From: Branchiostoma belcheri
Taxonomy: Eukaryota; Chordata; Leptocardii; Amphioxiformes; Branchiostomatidae
Direction: 5' to 3'
Assembly (NCBI RefSeq): GCF_001625305.1
Contig: NW_017803379.1
Location: forward strand, 3,126,704-3,190,703
Length of the DNA stretch: 64,000 bases
Shown here: positions 44,665 to 57,375 of the stretch, one piece after another
How positions within the stretch are numbered: the first letter of the stretch is position 1
How the letters are laid out: each line of letters starts with the position of its first letter
Program-made: the position numbers and the translations under genes
The notes under the pieces: model-generated
Seen by the model: the letters and a program-made list of their open reading frames with translations, nothing else
The model's database searches: none
What the model was told of the DNA's origin: nothing

Positions 44665-45699
44665 AGATGTACAGATGTAGGTCTCCTCCAACTGTTTCTG
44701 ACAGACGGTAACTATGTTTGCAGCTGGAGATGAAACTTCCATTGTTTTGACTACTTTTGAAACAAGTCTTTTTGTACAGGTTGGCCCAATATTCCTCACA
44801 AATATTTGAAAAAGCGACCGGTAAATGACTCATGAGTTTTAAGTCTATGTACTACAAGTGGTAAATTGTGACTTTTATATGAATTTGGCGGAGATAAATC
44901 AAGAAATTTGAGATGATGTGACTACAGATAAAACATTTGAAAATGAGAATGTTTGGAAAATGTGAATGGAGATCCTCAACAGACACCCTGCACGCTAAAA
45001 GCTGCCATTTTGGTATCTTTGTGTATGTGTCCTTGCCCTATTTGCGGAGAGGACAAGAGAGACTCGGAAGCTAAATTGGTTTGGTAACCAGGATATTGGA
45101 AAAAAAAACAATTAGCTTACTAATGAAATCAAGCAGTTAAGTACTTCACCTAAATGTCTTGAATCCCCGATCAAGAAAATAAATCGTTTTTCATTCAACG
45201 TCTCGGATTTTCGCTCCACACGCCTGAGGGTGTTTACTGAGTACGCAAGTACACGTACTCGTACAATGTTACTATGTGTTATGTATGCGTCTCAATCGAC
45301 CTTTCAACAGCTCCAGACTAGGTTAGCCAGTAGAGATCAACATGTAATGTCGTTTCACGGAGGTAGAAATGCCATGTAAGCCCGGCACGATCTTGAAGAC
45401 TTATATGCAGCCTTTCACATCTATTTCTGAGGCTTGCTCTGATGTTAAATAAATCTGTAAAATCATGGGCTCATCTTGTCACCATGGCGTTTTTCTATGA
45501 TAGATACTTGACCTTTGCTTTTCGGCGAACTATAACAGATTTGATCGGCTTGGCTGTGTTAGCATTTTAGCGTTAAGGTAAAGGTAGTCCCATAGTCTTA
45601 CTTTTGATTGACGTACATAGCAAAATACACCAACGCAGTTCAAGCAAGGTCTTTGGCTAAAGTGATGGCCCATAATGGTAGGTTAAAAGGTAAAGGTAG

Positions 45700-45985
45700 T
45701 CCCGTAGCCTTTTTGAGGTCGTAGGGGCAGTGGATTGTTGATTCACGTCTAGGGTACAGTACTGGAAGGCCGAGCCCATCCCTCTCCTTTCACCACCTTT
45801 TACCTTCCCAACCGGAGTGAGGTACCATTTTACACCTGGGTGGAGTGCGGAAAGTCGTGTTAAGTGCCTTTCCCAATGACATAGCGGGACTATCCAGGAA
45901 TGCAAAACCAAGCGAACTTCTTTTATGATCTCGTGTCCACTCGCCTTAGCCACTCAGCCATTCTACATCGCATTCCATGATGGCT
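45700..45985 (-). repeat. tRNA-derived SINE, copy 1
   Basis: On the minus strand the head reads GAATGGCTGAGTGGCTAAGG (box A-like). The body then has GGGAAAGGCACTTAACACGA and CCAGGTGTAAAATGGTACCT, and the end has GTAGCC/TACCTTTACC. The same body occurs in the copies at 46470, 56478 and 58435. Confidence 0.7.
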
Positions 45986-46469
45986 CATCCTCTGTCCGGC
46001 AAATGTGTCCAACCAAGCACGTTCCTTTCTCTCCATCAGCGAGATAATGTCCAAGTAGGCACAGCTGGCAACATTAGTAAGATCAAGGAGGTTGAAATGA
46101 GATGGAGAGATCAAAACTACGAATTTCAAGATAAACTTCAGTGACCATGATGGCCATTTTCCCTGTGGAAATCACCCTCTGTGGCTTTCTTAGATCCGAC
46201 ATTTTGTTTTCTTTTCTTTTCAAGTGTAGTGACAACCCTACTAGCCGTTAACTCACAGTCAGTAGTTCTATTAATATTGTACGACCTTGTAGTGCGATAT
46301 TCGTGGCCTTTACGTAGCCTTACCGGTAAATCTTTTACGCACTAGGAGCTTATGTTCGCAACAACTACCAGCTGTTCCTGACTGGGACATAATCTCACTG
46401 ATGGAGAGACAGGAACGTGCTTGGCTGAACACATTTACTAAATGGAGGATAGGTCACCATGCAATGTGG

Positions 46470-46735
46470 CGTCGAATGGCTGAGTGGACACAAAATCAAG
46501 AGGTCAGGGGTTCGATTCCTTGCATTCCTGGCTAGACATCGTGACTTTGGGAAAGGCACTTTAAACGGCTTTCCTCACTCCGCCCAGGTGTAAACTCGGT
46601 GCCTGACTTCGGTTGGGGAGGTAAATGACGGTGGAAGGACAGGAATGGGCTCTGCCTTCCAATACCTTGACCTAGACATAGTGGATAAACAACCCACTGT
46701 TTCAACTAAAGGCTACAGAACTACCTTTACTCACA
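46470..46735 (+). repeat. tRNA-derived SINE, copy 2
   Basis: Box A-like TGGCTGAGTGG and box B-like GGTTCGATTCC are spaced as in a tRNA head. The body has GGAAAGGCACTT, CCAGGTGTAAACTCGGTGCC and TTCGGTTGGGGAGG, and the tail ACTACCTTTAC. It is not a functional tRNA: no acceptor stem forms and there is a fused body. Confidence 0.75.
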
Positions 46736-46999
46736 CTGACCTTTACAACGCTTAGGTGCTAATAATACAGCCTAGACCGTCACATCTGCCATAGTTGACC
46801 GAAAAGCAAAGGTCGTGTATTTGTCATACCACCACGCCATGTTGACGAGATGAGCCACTGTAACAGCCTCATAAAGGCTACGGAACTACCTTTACCTTTT
46901 AACCTACCACAATGGGACATGTACTGCGTTGGTGTATTTTGCCATTTACGTCAATGAACTGTATTCTACGGAATCAAAAGCAGTATGTAGGGCAATATG

Positions 47000-48660
47000 A
47001 GTCACTTTGAAAGGTCATATTGCGTTATAAGGTAGCATATAACATTTCCTATATTTGCCTTGAATTGGTCGCCTATGGTGCTATGTAGTCTTATATTTCT
47101 GGCAAGCTTTACGGAATTTGTATGGGCACAGGAACCTGACCTGTCATAGTACTCTCCCTATGGAGTCCACATGACGCAGGTCCAGGACAAATTTCAAAGG
47201 ATTTTCACCGCGAACTGCGTATAAGGCCAAACATAAATTATACATTCAGCACTCAGGTTGGCGTGACAAAATGGCGACAATAGGGTCATAAACTACGTTA
47301 ATGATGGAATCTGTAGCTTTGAGGTCAGCATGCTTATTGCAATGTCATTCTCTTTACTACCTATGTCACTATCAGGCACCCCATTACAGGCCAAATGGCT
47401 TTAAACTTCTCAGGTACTAGGTAAGGCGTTTTAGAGTCATTCAATTTGACCCTGAAGAAACTGGAGCCTTCTGAGGCAATACAGGATAAACCTCGCTCTC
47501 CCAGCGCCCCCAAAGACCGCGGTTATGCCGTGTTCAATTATACGATTATCGTCACCTGGCAACCAAGGCGTGTACTCAATTAAGATGGGAAATTCGAAAA
47601 GCCCACGCAGCTGCGCTTTTTATTCCCTATAATCACAAAGTTACACACCCTTCTACGGCGGTCTACTTGTTCTGTTTTATCACACAAAACAAGGTGTACA
47701 CTGTATTGTAAATGTATCAGGAAACGTAATACACATTAGCAACCCTCCTACGATTGTTAAGGTCTACATTACGTACCGCCTACCTCCTACTTGATTGCCA
47801 TCTGTGGCCCACTCAATTGGGATCACATTTTATTATATTTTCTTACGAGATATTCTCACCAACAGAAATCTCTCCCGTCTTACACAGGGTCAGTGAAAGA
47901 TCCATTTTGCTGGGAGCGCCACGCGGGACCTCTGCTCTTTGGTGGATTACCCGCGGACCTAAGTGCTTTTTACCCACGGCTATACTGATCCAACGTGAGA
48001 GAGCGTACTGTCGTAATGAGCCTGTCAGCTACCGGGGAACAGTACGTATACGTGGTGCGTCCGTCTTCTGCTTAAAAACGCGAGTTTCCTTCGTCCTTTT
48101 CGCCGAAGAGAAGATAAGCCGTTATCGACAGACCGTGGACAGCCCGGTATATTACAGAACGGCCAATCTTGGCATCTAGAAACGATAGGAAACCGCCTTC
48201 ATCGACCGGACCATGAAATTATATTTCCTCTCAGAACACTTCGGTTCAACGGAGGAAACACAATAGTATCGCCCGGCGGACGTGAGTGCTGCAGCAGTGG
48301 TGGTATAGGGCAGTCATCGGTACACGTCTCAGCGGAGTTTCCTCATCTGCCAGACGCACGATTGTCAAGGTGACTTCTCCAATCCGCGGAGGCTTGGGGG
48401 ATGATGCGGAAGGACGCGTCGTGTACGTGGAAGAGGGTTTGACATCGATGATCGCGTAATGAGGGCCATTTGCATGGGGCACAGTTGCGCATGAGTCACC
48501 GCCGTAATGAAATATAGATGTTGCGGCGATAGGACCGGAGCGATTTGTGAAGAGAGGGATCCTTATCGTCATCAACAGGTAGTGTCGGATACATGATCAC
48601 ATCCGCACACCGACAGACGTTTCCTGATTGAATCCTGTTATCAGGACACCGCTACAAAAC
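47000..48660. other. 5' flank of the phosphatase gene
   Basis: A 141-codon plus-strand frame (47754-48179) and a 109-codon minus frame (48246-48575) are the longest, but neither shows domain content or splice logic. The GC-richer segment 48200-48560 may include the promoter. Confidence 0.4.
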
Positions 48661-51600
48661 ATGGGCTGTGGCATATCCGTGAATGCTAGGATGACCAAGT
48701 CTGAAAAGGGTAAGTTTCGCTTCTTTCTTACTACTACATGTAACGTTACTACACGTTCCCGTGGCCAGAATATCTCTACTGAGCACCTGAAACCTTTTCT
48801 ACAGAAATTCATTTCGTTGCTATTTTATTTTAAGATGTAGTCGGGAGAAATATTGATCATTATCAAAACTGAGCGAATAGTCTTTCAAAATATGAATTGT
48901 TCCCTAGTTCCGCGCCGTACGCCTTCGGGCTAGCTACATCACGACTCTCCTGATGTTTGTATTGTACTTTACCTTTCAATTCGTCCATACCCGGTAGGCA
49001 CATGTAATAATGTGCTTTGAAACCCTATCAAACATCAAACCAGGTTCCGGGCACGGTACTTGGTAGTGATGAATAAAAAATGAGGTCGCCATAATAACAT
49101 ACTCGCAAATAACCCACAGCCAGGCCTTTAACGTTATTGCAGGCTGAATGCACTAATTGTTTCTAATGGGTTGTTATATTCCATGCTGTACCCTCAATTC
49201 ATCTGTGAACATCAAAGAGGAAAGGCGTTTGCGGCTGTCAACACATGTGCGAAATAACCAGCCGGCTAGCACGCCGCAGAGACCGGAATTGGCTGCACAA
49301 AGCTTTTAACTCTGCGTGGGGAAAAACCATTACGACTGATCAGAAAAATCGTTACATTAATCATACGTATTACAGCTATTTACTCGGCCGTTTGTAGATC
49401 AGTAGCTTGCCCACCGTAGTAACAGTAGAATGAGGTACACTGTGAAACGCCATGGCTGAAAGCTAATGCACACATCGTCGTTAACGCACATTTCTCTTGA
49501 GTGGAGTCGTTGGATACGGGCTTAAGTGATATCATATTTCGAAATATTATCGTATCTCCTTTTACTATTAAGAAACTGACCATAATATACATATTGCAGC
49601 CAGTTATAAGTATCCGAAATTGTGGATGCAGTTCTGAATCTAGAGTACACATATGCGAATATGGTAACATTAATTGCGGTGAGTTTGCTACATTAAAAAG
49701 CTTCACAAATATGTTCTGCCTGTCCTCGGATTTGGCAGGCAGGATAAAAGAAAGAGAAAACAGGACACACAATGGAAAAACTGTAACTATAGCATAAAGA
49801 GGTAGTCATTTGTCTAAAAGCAACAACCGATTGCTGCATTGAAGAAATTCCAACGTTACCGATGAAGTACGAACACTCTCCAACATGCCTGTCAGATATC
49901 GTTTATCAACATTTATACATAAGAGCTTGATTTACAATGAAAGTGTTACACAAGCAACTGGGTAGATTTTGACAACCTATCCAGTTGTTTGAGTAACAAT
50001 TTGAGTAACAACGTTAACTTATGTATATCATTACCTGGATGTCTAACCTTAATTGTCGTAAGGAAATAATTCTGTCAATATCGCTAGAGGAATATTATGT
50101 AACTATCAGTATGGATCAGTTAAAAGTCGTAGCCAGTTTCCTATTGCGGATTTGCCGTTTTAACGAGGACTGTTCCGTCCTCCGTGCGACACAACATTCC
50201 GAACATGTGCAGAATTCCCCGCGCTACTCCTGACTCGTGCACGGGAAAGGTTAACGAGCGTCGTGGGAACATCTCCTGCCTCAACCTGTGAAACCAAATG
50301 CTTCAGAGGCCTCTCTACCCGCTGAGTGGTTTTGACATATTTTGACGCGCGAATGTTTGTTCATTGGCGTCCCAAAATTAGCTCACGCTGTTTTCAAGTC
50401 TAGATATTAGGGAACAGATAGAAAATTGCTATCTGTTGATTGGAATAGACAATTATCCTATTGGGGCGAGCTCCAAACTTATGTTTAAAGCATAGTCATC
50501 AGGATGGGCCTTCGCCTATGGGTCTTCTCTATCTGTCAGTAAATCAGGTCATATCTCTCTTATCTCTTCTAATATTACTTAGTCTAATTATTGGACACCA
50601 CTGATGATCTTTCCACCCTTTTATGTTTTCTGTTCTTCTTAACGTTTCACCTAGTGCCATGCCTGTCCATTCAATCTCTGGTTTTACCCTCCCATCTTTT
50701 CTGTTGCCTATCCCTCTTTCTTCATCCTTGTAATGTTCCTTACACGATGGCTTTGGTTAGTCCGTACGTATGACCGTGACACTTGGTCATAGAATATGTA
50801 CAAATCAAGCAAACATATTATACTCTTTGGCGCTTGCGGAAGCGCACGCTACTTTACCAGTTTCAGCTGAATGCAATATACTCACGTTTCACTTATTCAT
50901 TCATTCGGCCTGATGGATCAGAGAGTTGCAGTTCTATGAGTGCAGTGAAAAGTGAGTATCGGCGAATATACAGCAGCAGACAGCTAGTAAGTTTGCGATG
51001 TACAAAATAAGAAAGTGCTTGCTTCATATTTCGTTCAATTTCATTCCATTTCGTTCCTTTTCGCAACATTTCGCTGCTTTTCGTTTCTATTTGTTCCTTG
51101 TAGTTCCTTTTTGTTCCCTTCCTGCTTCTTTCGCTCCTTTGTGCTTCTTTTGGCTCCATTTCGCACTTTCTGTACACCCATAGTTTTATCTATGGAAAGG
51201 TCATATTTCTTTTCCGTTTCAGATGAAACCCCAACAAAATGGTCCGAAGAGTCAATCAAACATTTGATTTCTTTATCGTTTCTTTCAGTTGTTCTGGCAT
51301 CATACTATATTCATCTATTACAAGTAGTTGTGTGGACATGTGGTATACTCGTACCACGCTAGCTCGGATTGGAAATCAGAAGTAAAATTGGCAGAAGTAG
51401 AATTAGTGATACTAGAATGTGTAATCTTACTACATCTATAGGTAAACCGATAGGTAAACTACTCTGTACAGTTTCAACTTGATATAGTGTAGTAGATAGT
51501 GTTTTTGTCACGAGATGATATTGCTATTCCCGACTGTTGAACACCTGTGGTACAAGAAGTTTTGGATTCATTTCTCAAGCTAACCGACACGTTTCACACC

Positions 51601-54600
51601 ACAGTCGCCCATCACTCGGAGCCGCATATTTATTCAGCCTGTCACAGAATGACACCAGCTTATGGGGCGCTCACTTATATACCTTTCCAGAGCATATAAC
51701 TGGCATGATACCACATACTAACATGAAAGTTCATCTGAGTTCTTGGTAAATTACATGAAGAAAATTAAACTGTTCTCCAACTCAAAACGAAAATAACTCA
51801 CCAAACATTCTCGACTGAATCGCTCAGTCTTCATCAACTTTATGACCCAAGTGCTGTGGACATGTGGCTTTTAGCCACGTGTGACGTCAGCACTGGGTCA
51901 AAGTTCGTCGGAAGTCGGTACCGCCCCCCGTCCCGGTTGAGCGAAATGCCCTGATGTAGATGGCTTCTTTCACCCACCCCCTCGCAAAGTAGATACCACA
52001 TAGATGCGAAAGACAGATCGGTTAGCTTGAGGAAAGAACCCACGCTACCTTTTACCACATACTCCTCAAGTCAATTCAACGGATGGATATTGGTGTGATA
52101 GATGTAGGTTATAGATAGCTTGTGAGAATGAATCCACTCTACTTTTTAGTTTCGGTACAATGAGTTTAAACTGGTTTGTTGCAGCGATAAAAGCGGCGAT
52201 CCTCATCCAGAGGTGGTACCGCCGGTACCTGGCCCGGCTGGAGGCACGGCGCATGTGCACCTGGAAAATCTTTCAGAGCATAGAGTACCACAACGAGCAG
52301 GACCAATTGAAGGTACGGCGGTCACTAGTGGTTAGGCCACACTGACTGGGGGGACACGGGGTATAAAAGTACATTCGTTCAAGACACAGTTCTAGTAGCT
52401 CGTCTTACACACTTAACGTAAAGCAACGGTTTGTTTCAAAACATAGAGAATATCCCTGTGTAGTGATGCATACCTAAACCCAATTTCAGGTTCAGGTCCG
52501 GATTCAAGTCCAGAGGTTTAGGTTCAGGTCCGGACTTAAGTCCGGACCTAAACCCATGGCATATACAAAATCGCATGTTGGCAACCTTGCAATGTTGTCT
52601 GGGTGAAACTTTGGCCACATAACATGGAGGCTGGTACTTGACGATGCCCGATGGCAATGTTTTCTTCATTTTGCAGCAAAGATTTTGGAATCTACGGAAG
52701 GTTTTAGGTGGTTTAAAAAGAAAAGGGGTATGTGAAATGGTCTTTTATGGTAATAAGTCCGGACTCGGTTCTTGACTTTTAGGTTTTTTTGGACTTGAAC
52801 CTAAACATTTTACAAGTCCGGATCCAAGTCCAGTGAACCGGTATGCACCACTATCCCTGTGTGATTGTACCAACCCCGTGAAAGTTTTTTTTTTTCTATT
52901 TTGCAGCTACATAATTTCTTCATTGATATGATGGACCATATAGGCGACCCTGGTGAGTGAAAACACCTGCCATAGTTTTTGTACTGTGCTTTTGCAATTC
53001 TATTGTAATTCTATACGTTAGATTGCAGTTGGCTAAAGTTCTTTTTGTCTTTTCAAGCCGAGGAAAAGCCACCGTTCCCAGCCTTGCTCCAGAAGGACCT
53101 AACAACAGGTCAGACATCTTGTATGATCTTTCTACAGGCATTCACACAATGAAGTAAATATAACGCATGATTATAATACTTAAATAGTAGCAGAAACTGA
53201 AGATGGATAAGAAATATGGTTCATGAAAGAGCAACCTCTGCTATATTTTACTTGAAATACATATGTTCTGTATCTGTATAGCCGGCGTAACTGCCCCTCG
53301 GCGTAATTAACACACTAGCATGTTATGCTGATTGTATTCCTAAAGTTGCTAACTTATGCCGACAGTTTTAAGTTTTCACAGTAATGTTTGCTCATCCTGA
53401 GCAGGTGTCAAGCGAACTGAGGAGGAGGAATCCGAGGCAGACCTGGCGGCAGAGTACGAGGACATCACAGTTCCCCCGGGATATACCGGACTGAGACTCC
53501 ACTTTCCACTAACGGTGACGCAGGTCACACAGATGGTGGAGTACTTCCGAGAAAAGAAGGTAAGAAGACAGTTTCATTATTTCACCGCACTTTTTACAGA
53601 GTAGTCCAGAAACAATACGCGATTATATTTACAAACGTTTTTGCTCGGGCTCTTCTTCTTCTTAAAACTTATAAGGTCAATGACCTGGAACAGACGGCTG
53701 TCACCATGGTAACTGGTGCTGTAGCAGACACCCAGTGGTGTTGGGTTACATTACAGAGTTGGAGGGGTTGGTCTCCATATGAATGTGTTTGAGCATGAAT
53801 TGAATAAACAGATAAGTAGTTTATTAATCTAGTCCATGTTAAGGTAAAAATAATGTCTTTGCTTTGCAAATGTCACCTTTCTAGTTCTTTTTCTTTCTTT
53901 TCTAAGGCTCTACATGCCCGGTATGCGATTCAACTTCTGCATGAAGCACGCAAGCGCCTGAGGCTGATGGGTAATATAAACAAAGCAACCACCGGAGTAT
54001 TACACGAAATAACCATATGTGGTACGTAGTGCATCTTGACTCTTCCGAAGGAGAAAAACTGTATTTAAATGAGCTATACATCGTTGGCATCATTTTCTGT
54101 TGGAGAATATCGATCCATATTCGTGTACTCCTGTGTGCGAAAGTTATCCCTACATGTGTAATCTCCAAGCAGATCCTACGGTGGCAAGACACTATCCATT
54201 GGCCAGAGTACCGGTGAATACTGTCTTGCACGGTAGGATCTGCTTGGAGATTATACATCTGATGTACGATTTGCTTTCTCTCCATATAATATGAAATACC
54301 ATATATTCCCGGTTCCAGGCGATCTACATGGCAGTCTTGACGATCTCTTCGTCGTGTTTTATAAGGTAGGTTCCACTATAATTTGGTTAAAATTTGGGTA
54401 GATCTCAAGTTCGTTCATGTGCTGATACAGAAAGTCAGTCATTGTTTCAAACTAGCTCGGCTAGAATAGTATAATACTAACAGAATAGCATAGCAGTTAT
54501 CACGTTTCTCTTTCCTATTCATATTATGAATATCCACTCTTTATCCTGTATACCAACGTCGCTTTAGTTTTAAAGTAGAGATATAAGTAAGTTAAACAAG

Positions 54601-56935
54601 TAGATCTATACGTACAACCCCATATAGTTTTATATCACTACATTCTGTATTCATTGTTCTTGTCAATGTCTGTTTGCAATTAGCCCTCGGGCATGAACTT
54701 GCAATTAATTAATAAAGAACTCAATAATGACACAAGTGAACTGCCATGCACGTTATTAACATTTCTGTATCGTTTCCCAGAACGGCCTCCCTTCCCCGGA
54801 AACGCCGTACGTCTTTAACGGTGACTTCGTGGACCGCGGGCCGCACTCCGTGGAAACCGCCCTGCTGCTCTTCGCTTTCCTCTTAGTCTACCCGTACCAG
54901 GTTTTTCTGAACAGAGGGAATCATGAGGACTACAACATGAACCTCAGGTATAGTCAGTCAGTGAGTTCTATGCATGACGGCCATGCGAGTTTTAAAAAGA
55001 TATAGAAGAACGTTGTTTGGCCTGTCTTCATCTCAAGTTCAAGCTAGTCTTAATATTCTTGAAGTTATCTATTCACAACTATTTAAGCTTGTTTAACAAG
55101 AGCCGACGTTAAGATGACCGTCTGTCATCTTCATCAGGGCTATTCTGACTGGTTCACTGTGCACTGAATCGAGCTGTTACCCCTTCTACATGTAACAATG
55201 CGGTCCCAAACGTTCCGAAATTGTAATATACATACAAGAGTGACAAAATTCAGTTACTCCCGCCCCCTTCTCTGAGACGTTCTGCCGAAGTGCTATACGC
55301 ACAGTACAGTAGGTTTTTTTCGCAGGCGCAGTACGTTCTGCCGACGTGCTCACCTCTTCTCAGGTGTATCTTTTCCATGTGAAGATCGCTGTTATCCGAG
55401 AATCACGATAATAACCTCTGTACCACAAAACAAAGTGCTCTGGCATTTCGGTCGTGACTCTGGCATTACAACATTATCCGGGAAGATCAGATATTGTTTT
55501 ATCCGTTAATGTATATCCCAAAATAAGCTGCCCAACTTAGCGTCAATCTATCAGAAGGTCGGTGTGTAAGGAATGACACATCGTCACACTACCACTGTAG
55601 AGTATCCTAATGCAAGTAACTGGTAACCACCATAGGTAAACCCTATAAAAGATTGTACCCGTAGTTTGACAATATCTAACCTTCACATAGCAACTACGTG
55701 TCAACAAATTGTTTATAATATAAATATATGTTCTCTTTTCCAGATACGGATTTATTAAGGAGATTATAATAAAATATAAGGTATGTGCGTTTTCTAGTTC
55801 TACTGTATTACAGAATTGTTTTCCGAGAAATTATATACATATGATTACACCACGAAAACTTGCTTTTCTCTTCAACCGCGAAATAAAACTACGGCCAAGG
55901 TTAATACATTTACAGTTTGTGGTTTCTTTATTGCTCCCGTTCCAGAAAAATGCGTCAGTCCTGGTGAAACTATTCCGAGACGTCTTCAGCTGGCTCCCGC
56001 TCGCCACCATCATAGATAAAAAGATCTTTATAGCTCACGGCGGGATCTCAGACACGACAGACCTCGAATGCATCGCTTCCCTAGAAAGGCATAAGGTAGG
56101 ACCCTGTATCTCTGAAACATTGGGGGTCAACTTCTAGTCTATATGTGTACGTAGCTGCTGTGTGTTACCTCCAAGCAGCTGGGTGTCAACCACGATATCA
56201 TTTTCATGGGGTCCATATAGCCTTGGCTTTGGTCTGAAACGAAACTGATGCGCGGTGCCCTGCGTCAATTTTGTGGAAACATCTTGAACGAAATTTATAA
56301 CTTGTTATAGAAATTTCGAAACCCTACAACGATATGAAATTTATCATCGCAAAATTGCTGCTATTGTCCTGTGTTTGTTTTCAGTTCATAACGGCCTTAA
56401 TGCCTCCAAGTTCTGACGAGGACCGGTATGTAGGTATCCTGACTGGCAGGGAGAGACTAGACCGGGAATGGAGACAGGTAAGCCGGCACGAGATCAAGAC
56501 GTTATGGGTTCGAATCAAAAGAACTTCCTGGTTGGACGATTGCTAAAGTCACTTCTCCACCCAGGTGAAAACTGGGTGCCTGATTTCGGTTGGGGAGGTA
56601 AAAGGCGGTTGAAGGAGAGGGATGGGCTCCGCCATCCAATATCATGCTCTAGAAACACTGGGTCAACAACCCACTGCCCCTACGGCCTCAAAACGGTACT
56701 ACCTTTACTTTTTTTCCCTTATAATGTTAAACCTACCTGCGCCCTGTAGATCCTTGACCTCCTGTGGAGTGACCCCCGAGGGAAGCTTGGCTGTGGTCCT
56801 AACACGTTCCGGGGGGGAGGGTGTTACTTCGGTCCTGACGTCACCGGGAAGTTCCTCAAGGAGAACGACATGCAGCTCATCATCAGGTCTCACGAGTGCA
56901 AGTACGAGGGATACGAGTTCACCCACAATGGACAG
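48661..56935 (+). CDS. PPEF/rdgC-type Ser/Thr protein phosphatase (C-terminus not in view)
   Basis: Twelve exons join in frame to 408 codons: 48661-48709, 52185-52312, 52907-52952, 53058-53108, 53405-53559, 53907-54021, 54319-54365, 54781-54947, 55744-55780, 55946-56095, 56385-56477, 56750-56935. The start MGCGISVN suits N-myristoylation. The IQ motif [11 protein letters not shown] (I24-R34) would bind calmodulin. The PP catalytic core has GDLHG (182-186), GDFVDRG (211-217), GNHED (243-247), HGG (296-298) and RSHE (392-395), so the metal site is complete to that point. The family (PPEF1/2, fly rdgC) dephosphorylates sensory GPCRs. Exon 12 ends at NGQ before a GTGAGG donor. The next expected segment (a VxTVFSASNYY-type motif and the C-terminal EF-hands) is not found up to 64000. 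Either the rest lies beyond, with the LRR gene inside an intron, or the gene is truncated. Confidence 0.88.
48710..52184. other. Intron 1 of the phosphatase gene
   Basis: A 3.5-kb intron. A 130-codon minus-strand frame (49380-49772) has no domain. Bases 51010-51180 are a degenerate ~10-bp TTTCGTTCC-type tract. No nested gene is supported. Confidence 0.5.
51010..51180. repeat. Degenerate pyrimidine-rich ~10-bp repeat
   Basis: Recurring TTTCGTTCCTT and TTCCTTTTTG variants with strong strand asymmetry. It gives a K/E/R-rich artefact frame on the minus strand. Confidence 0.7.
53268..53320 (+). repeat. R1 fragment in phosphatase intron 4
   Basis: Reads TGTATCTGTATAGCCGGCGT then CCCCTCGGCGTAATTAACAC, matching the left part of R1 at 4117. 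Confidence 0.65.
53660..53885 (-). repeat. Dispersed repeat R2 in phosphatase intron 5
   Basis: Reverse orientation relative to the copies near the MS4A-like genes. It includes the perfect X-box GTCACCATGGTAAC (53700-53713), GTGTTGGGTTACATTACAG and TGCAAATGTCACCTTTCTAG. Confidence 0.65.
54152..54260. repeat. 109-bp hairpin, F3-related, in phosphatase intron 6
   Basis: The arms AATCTCCAAGCAGATCCTAC and GTAGGATCTGCTTGGAGATT are perfect inverted repeats. The next stretch (GGTGGCAAGACA against TGTCTTGCACG) is nearly so. It is the shortest and most symmetrical member of the family. Confidence 0.8.
55070..55190. repeat. F1 MITE fragment in phosphatase intron 8
   Basis: Contains TTGTTTAACAAGAGCCGACG and ATGACCGTCTGTCATCTTCA, with CACTGTGCACTGAA after it. 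The GAAAC block is changed in this copy. Confidence 0.6.
56478..56705 (+). repeat. tRNA-derived SINE in phosphatase intron 11
   Basis: The box B-like GGGTTCGAATC is present, but the box A part is degraded. The body CCCAGGTGAAAACTGGGTGC and TTCGGTTGGGGAGGTAAA, and the end GGCCTCAAAACGGTACTACC, match the other copies. It lies directly after the exon 11 donor. Confidence 0.7.
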
Positions 56936-57202
56936 GTGAGGAACGTGTTTTTATTCCTCAAGATTCGTGTGTGTTGTGTGTACGTTTGTTCTTTACTGTT
57001 TACTATGACGCTGAAGAAGAGTGACGAATGCCACTCGTAACGTCCGGAATTAAAGATGTCCTTGCCGTAATTTATCCAGTAGTAGAGTTTAAATTATCTT
57101 TGAATATTGTTTACCTCGATGTCTAACATTAATCAGTGTCCTTTACCGTGATATTCACACTATGTGTAAGCATTACTTGAGTAGCAAAGTCGTGTTTAAC
57201 CT

Positions 57203-57375
57203 ACTTGTTTAACAAGAGCCCACGTTTCATCATGGCAACTATGACTGGCCTAACAAAAATTGCCATGATAAAGATGACAGACAGCTATCGAAACGTCTGC
57301 TCTTGTTAAACAAGTGGCTGTGAATTAAGAACTTTGCTATATAATCATTTACCAACCTGATGAAATTATTCACGT
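57203..57375. repeat. Foldback MITE F1, compact copy
   Basis: TTGTTTAACAAGAGCCCACG and CGTCTGCTCTTGTTAAACAA are inverted partners. ATCATGGCAA and TTGCCATGAT close the centre. The right end reads ACCAACCTGATGAAATTATT, the F1 terminus. Confidence 0.75.

Larger units (their letters stand above)
45468..46970. repeat. Complex inverted repeat array
   Basis: Blocks on the left recur inverted on the right. Block A (45468-45580) matches 46740-46860, block B (45606-45710) matches 46870-46970, and block C (45960-46120) matches 46340-46480. The SINE copies between them are also in opposite orientations. A and B are in swapped order in the right arm, so this is not a simple palindrome. It looks like an inversion within a tandem array. 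Flanks 44665-45467 and 46971-47750 show no supportable gene. Confidence 0.7.

Noticed and set aside
46478-46550. A functional tRNA gene suggested by TGGCTGAGTGG and GGTTCGATTCC
   Set aside because: No acceptor stem forms, and the sequence is fused to the SINE body shared with three other copies.
47754-48179. 141-codon plus-strand frame upstream of the phosphatase
   Set aside because: No domain, no Kozak support, and no splice link in frame with the MGCG start exon.
49380-49772. 130-codon minus-strand frame in phosphatase intron 1
   Set aside because: No domain, signal peptide logic or splice partners; composition is like the intron around it.
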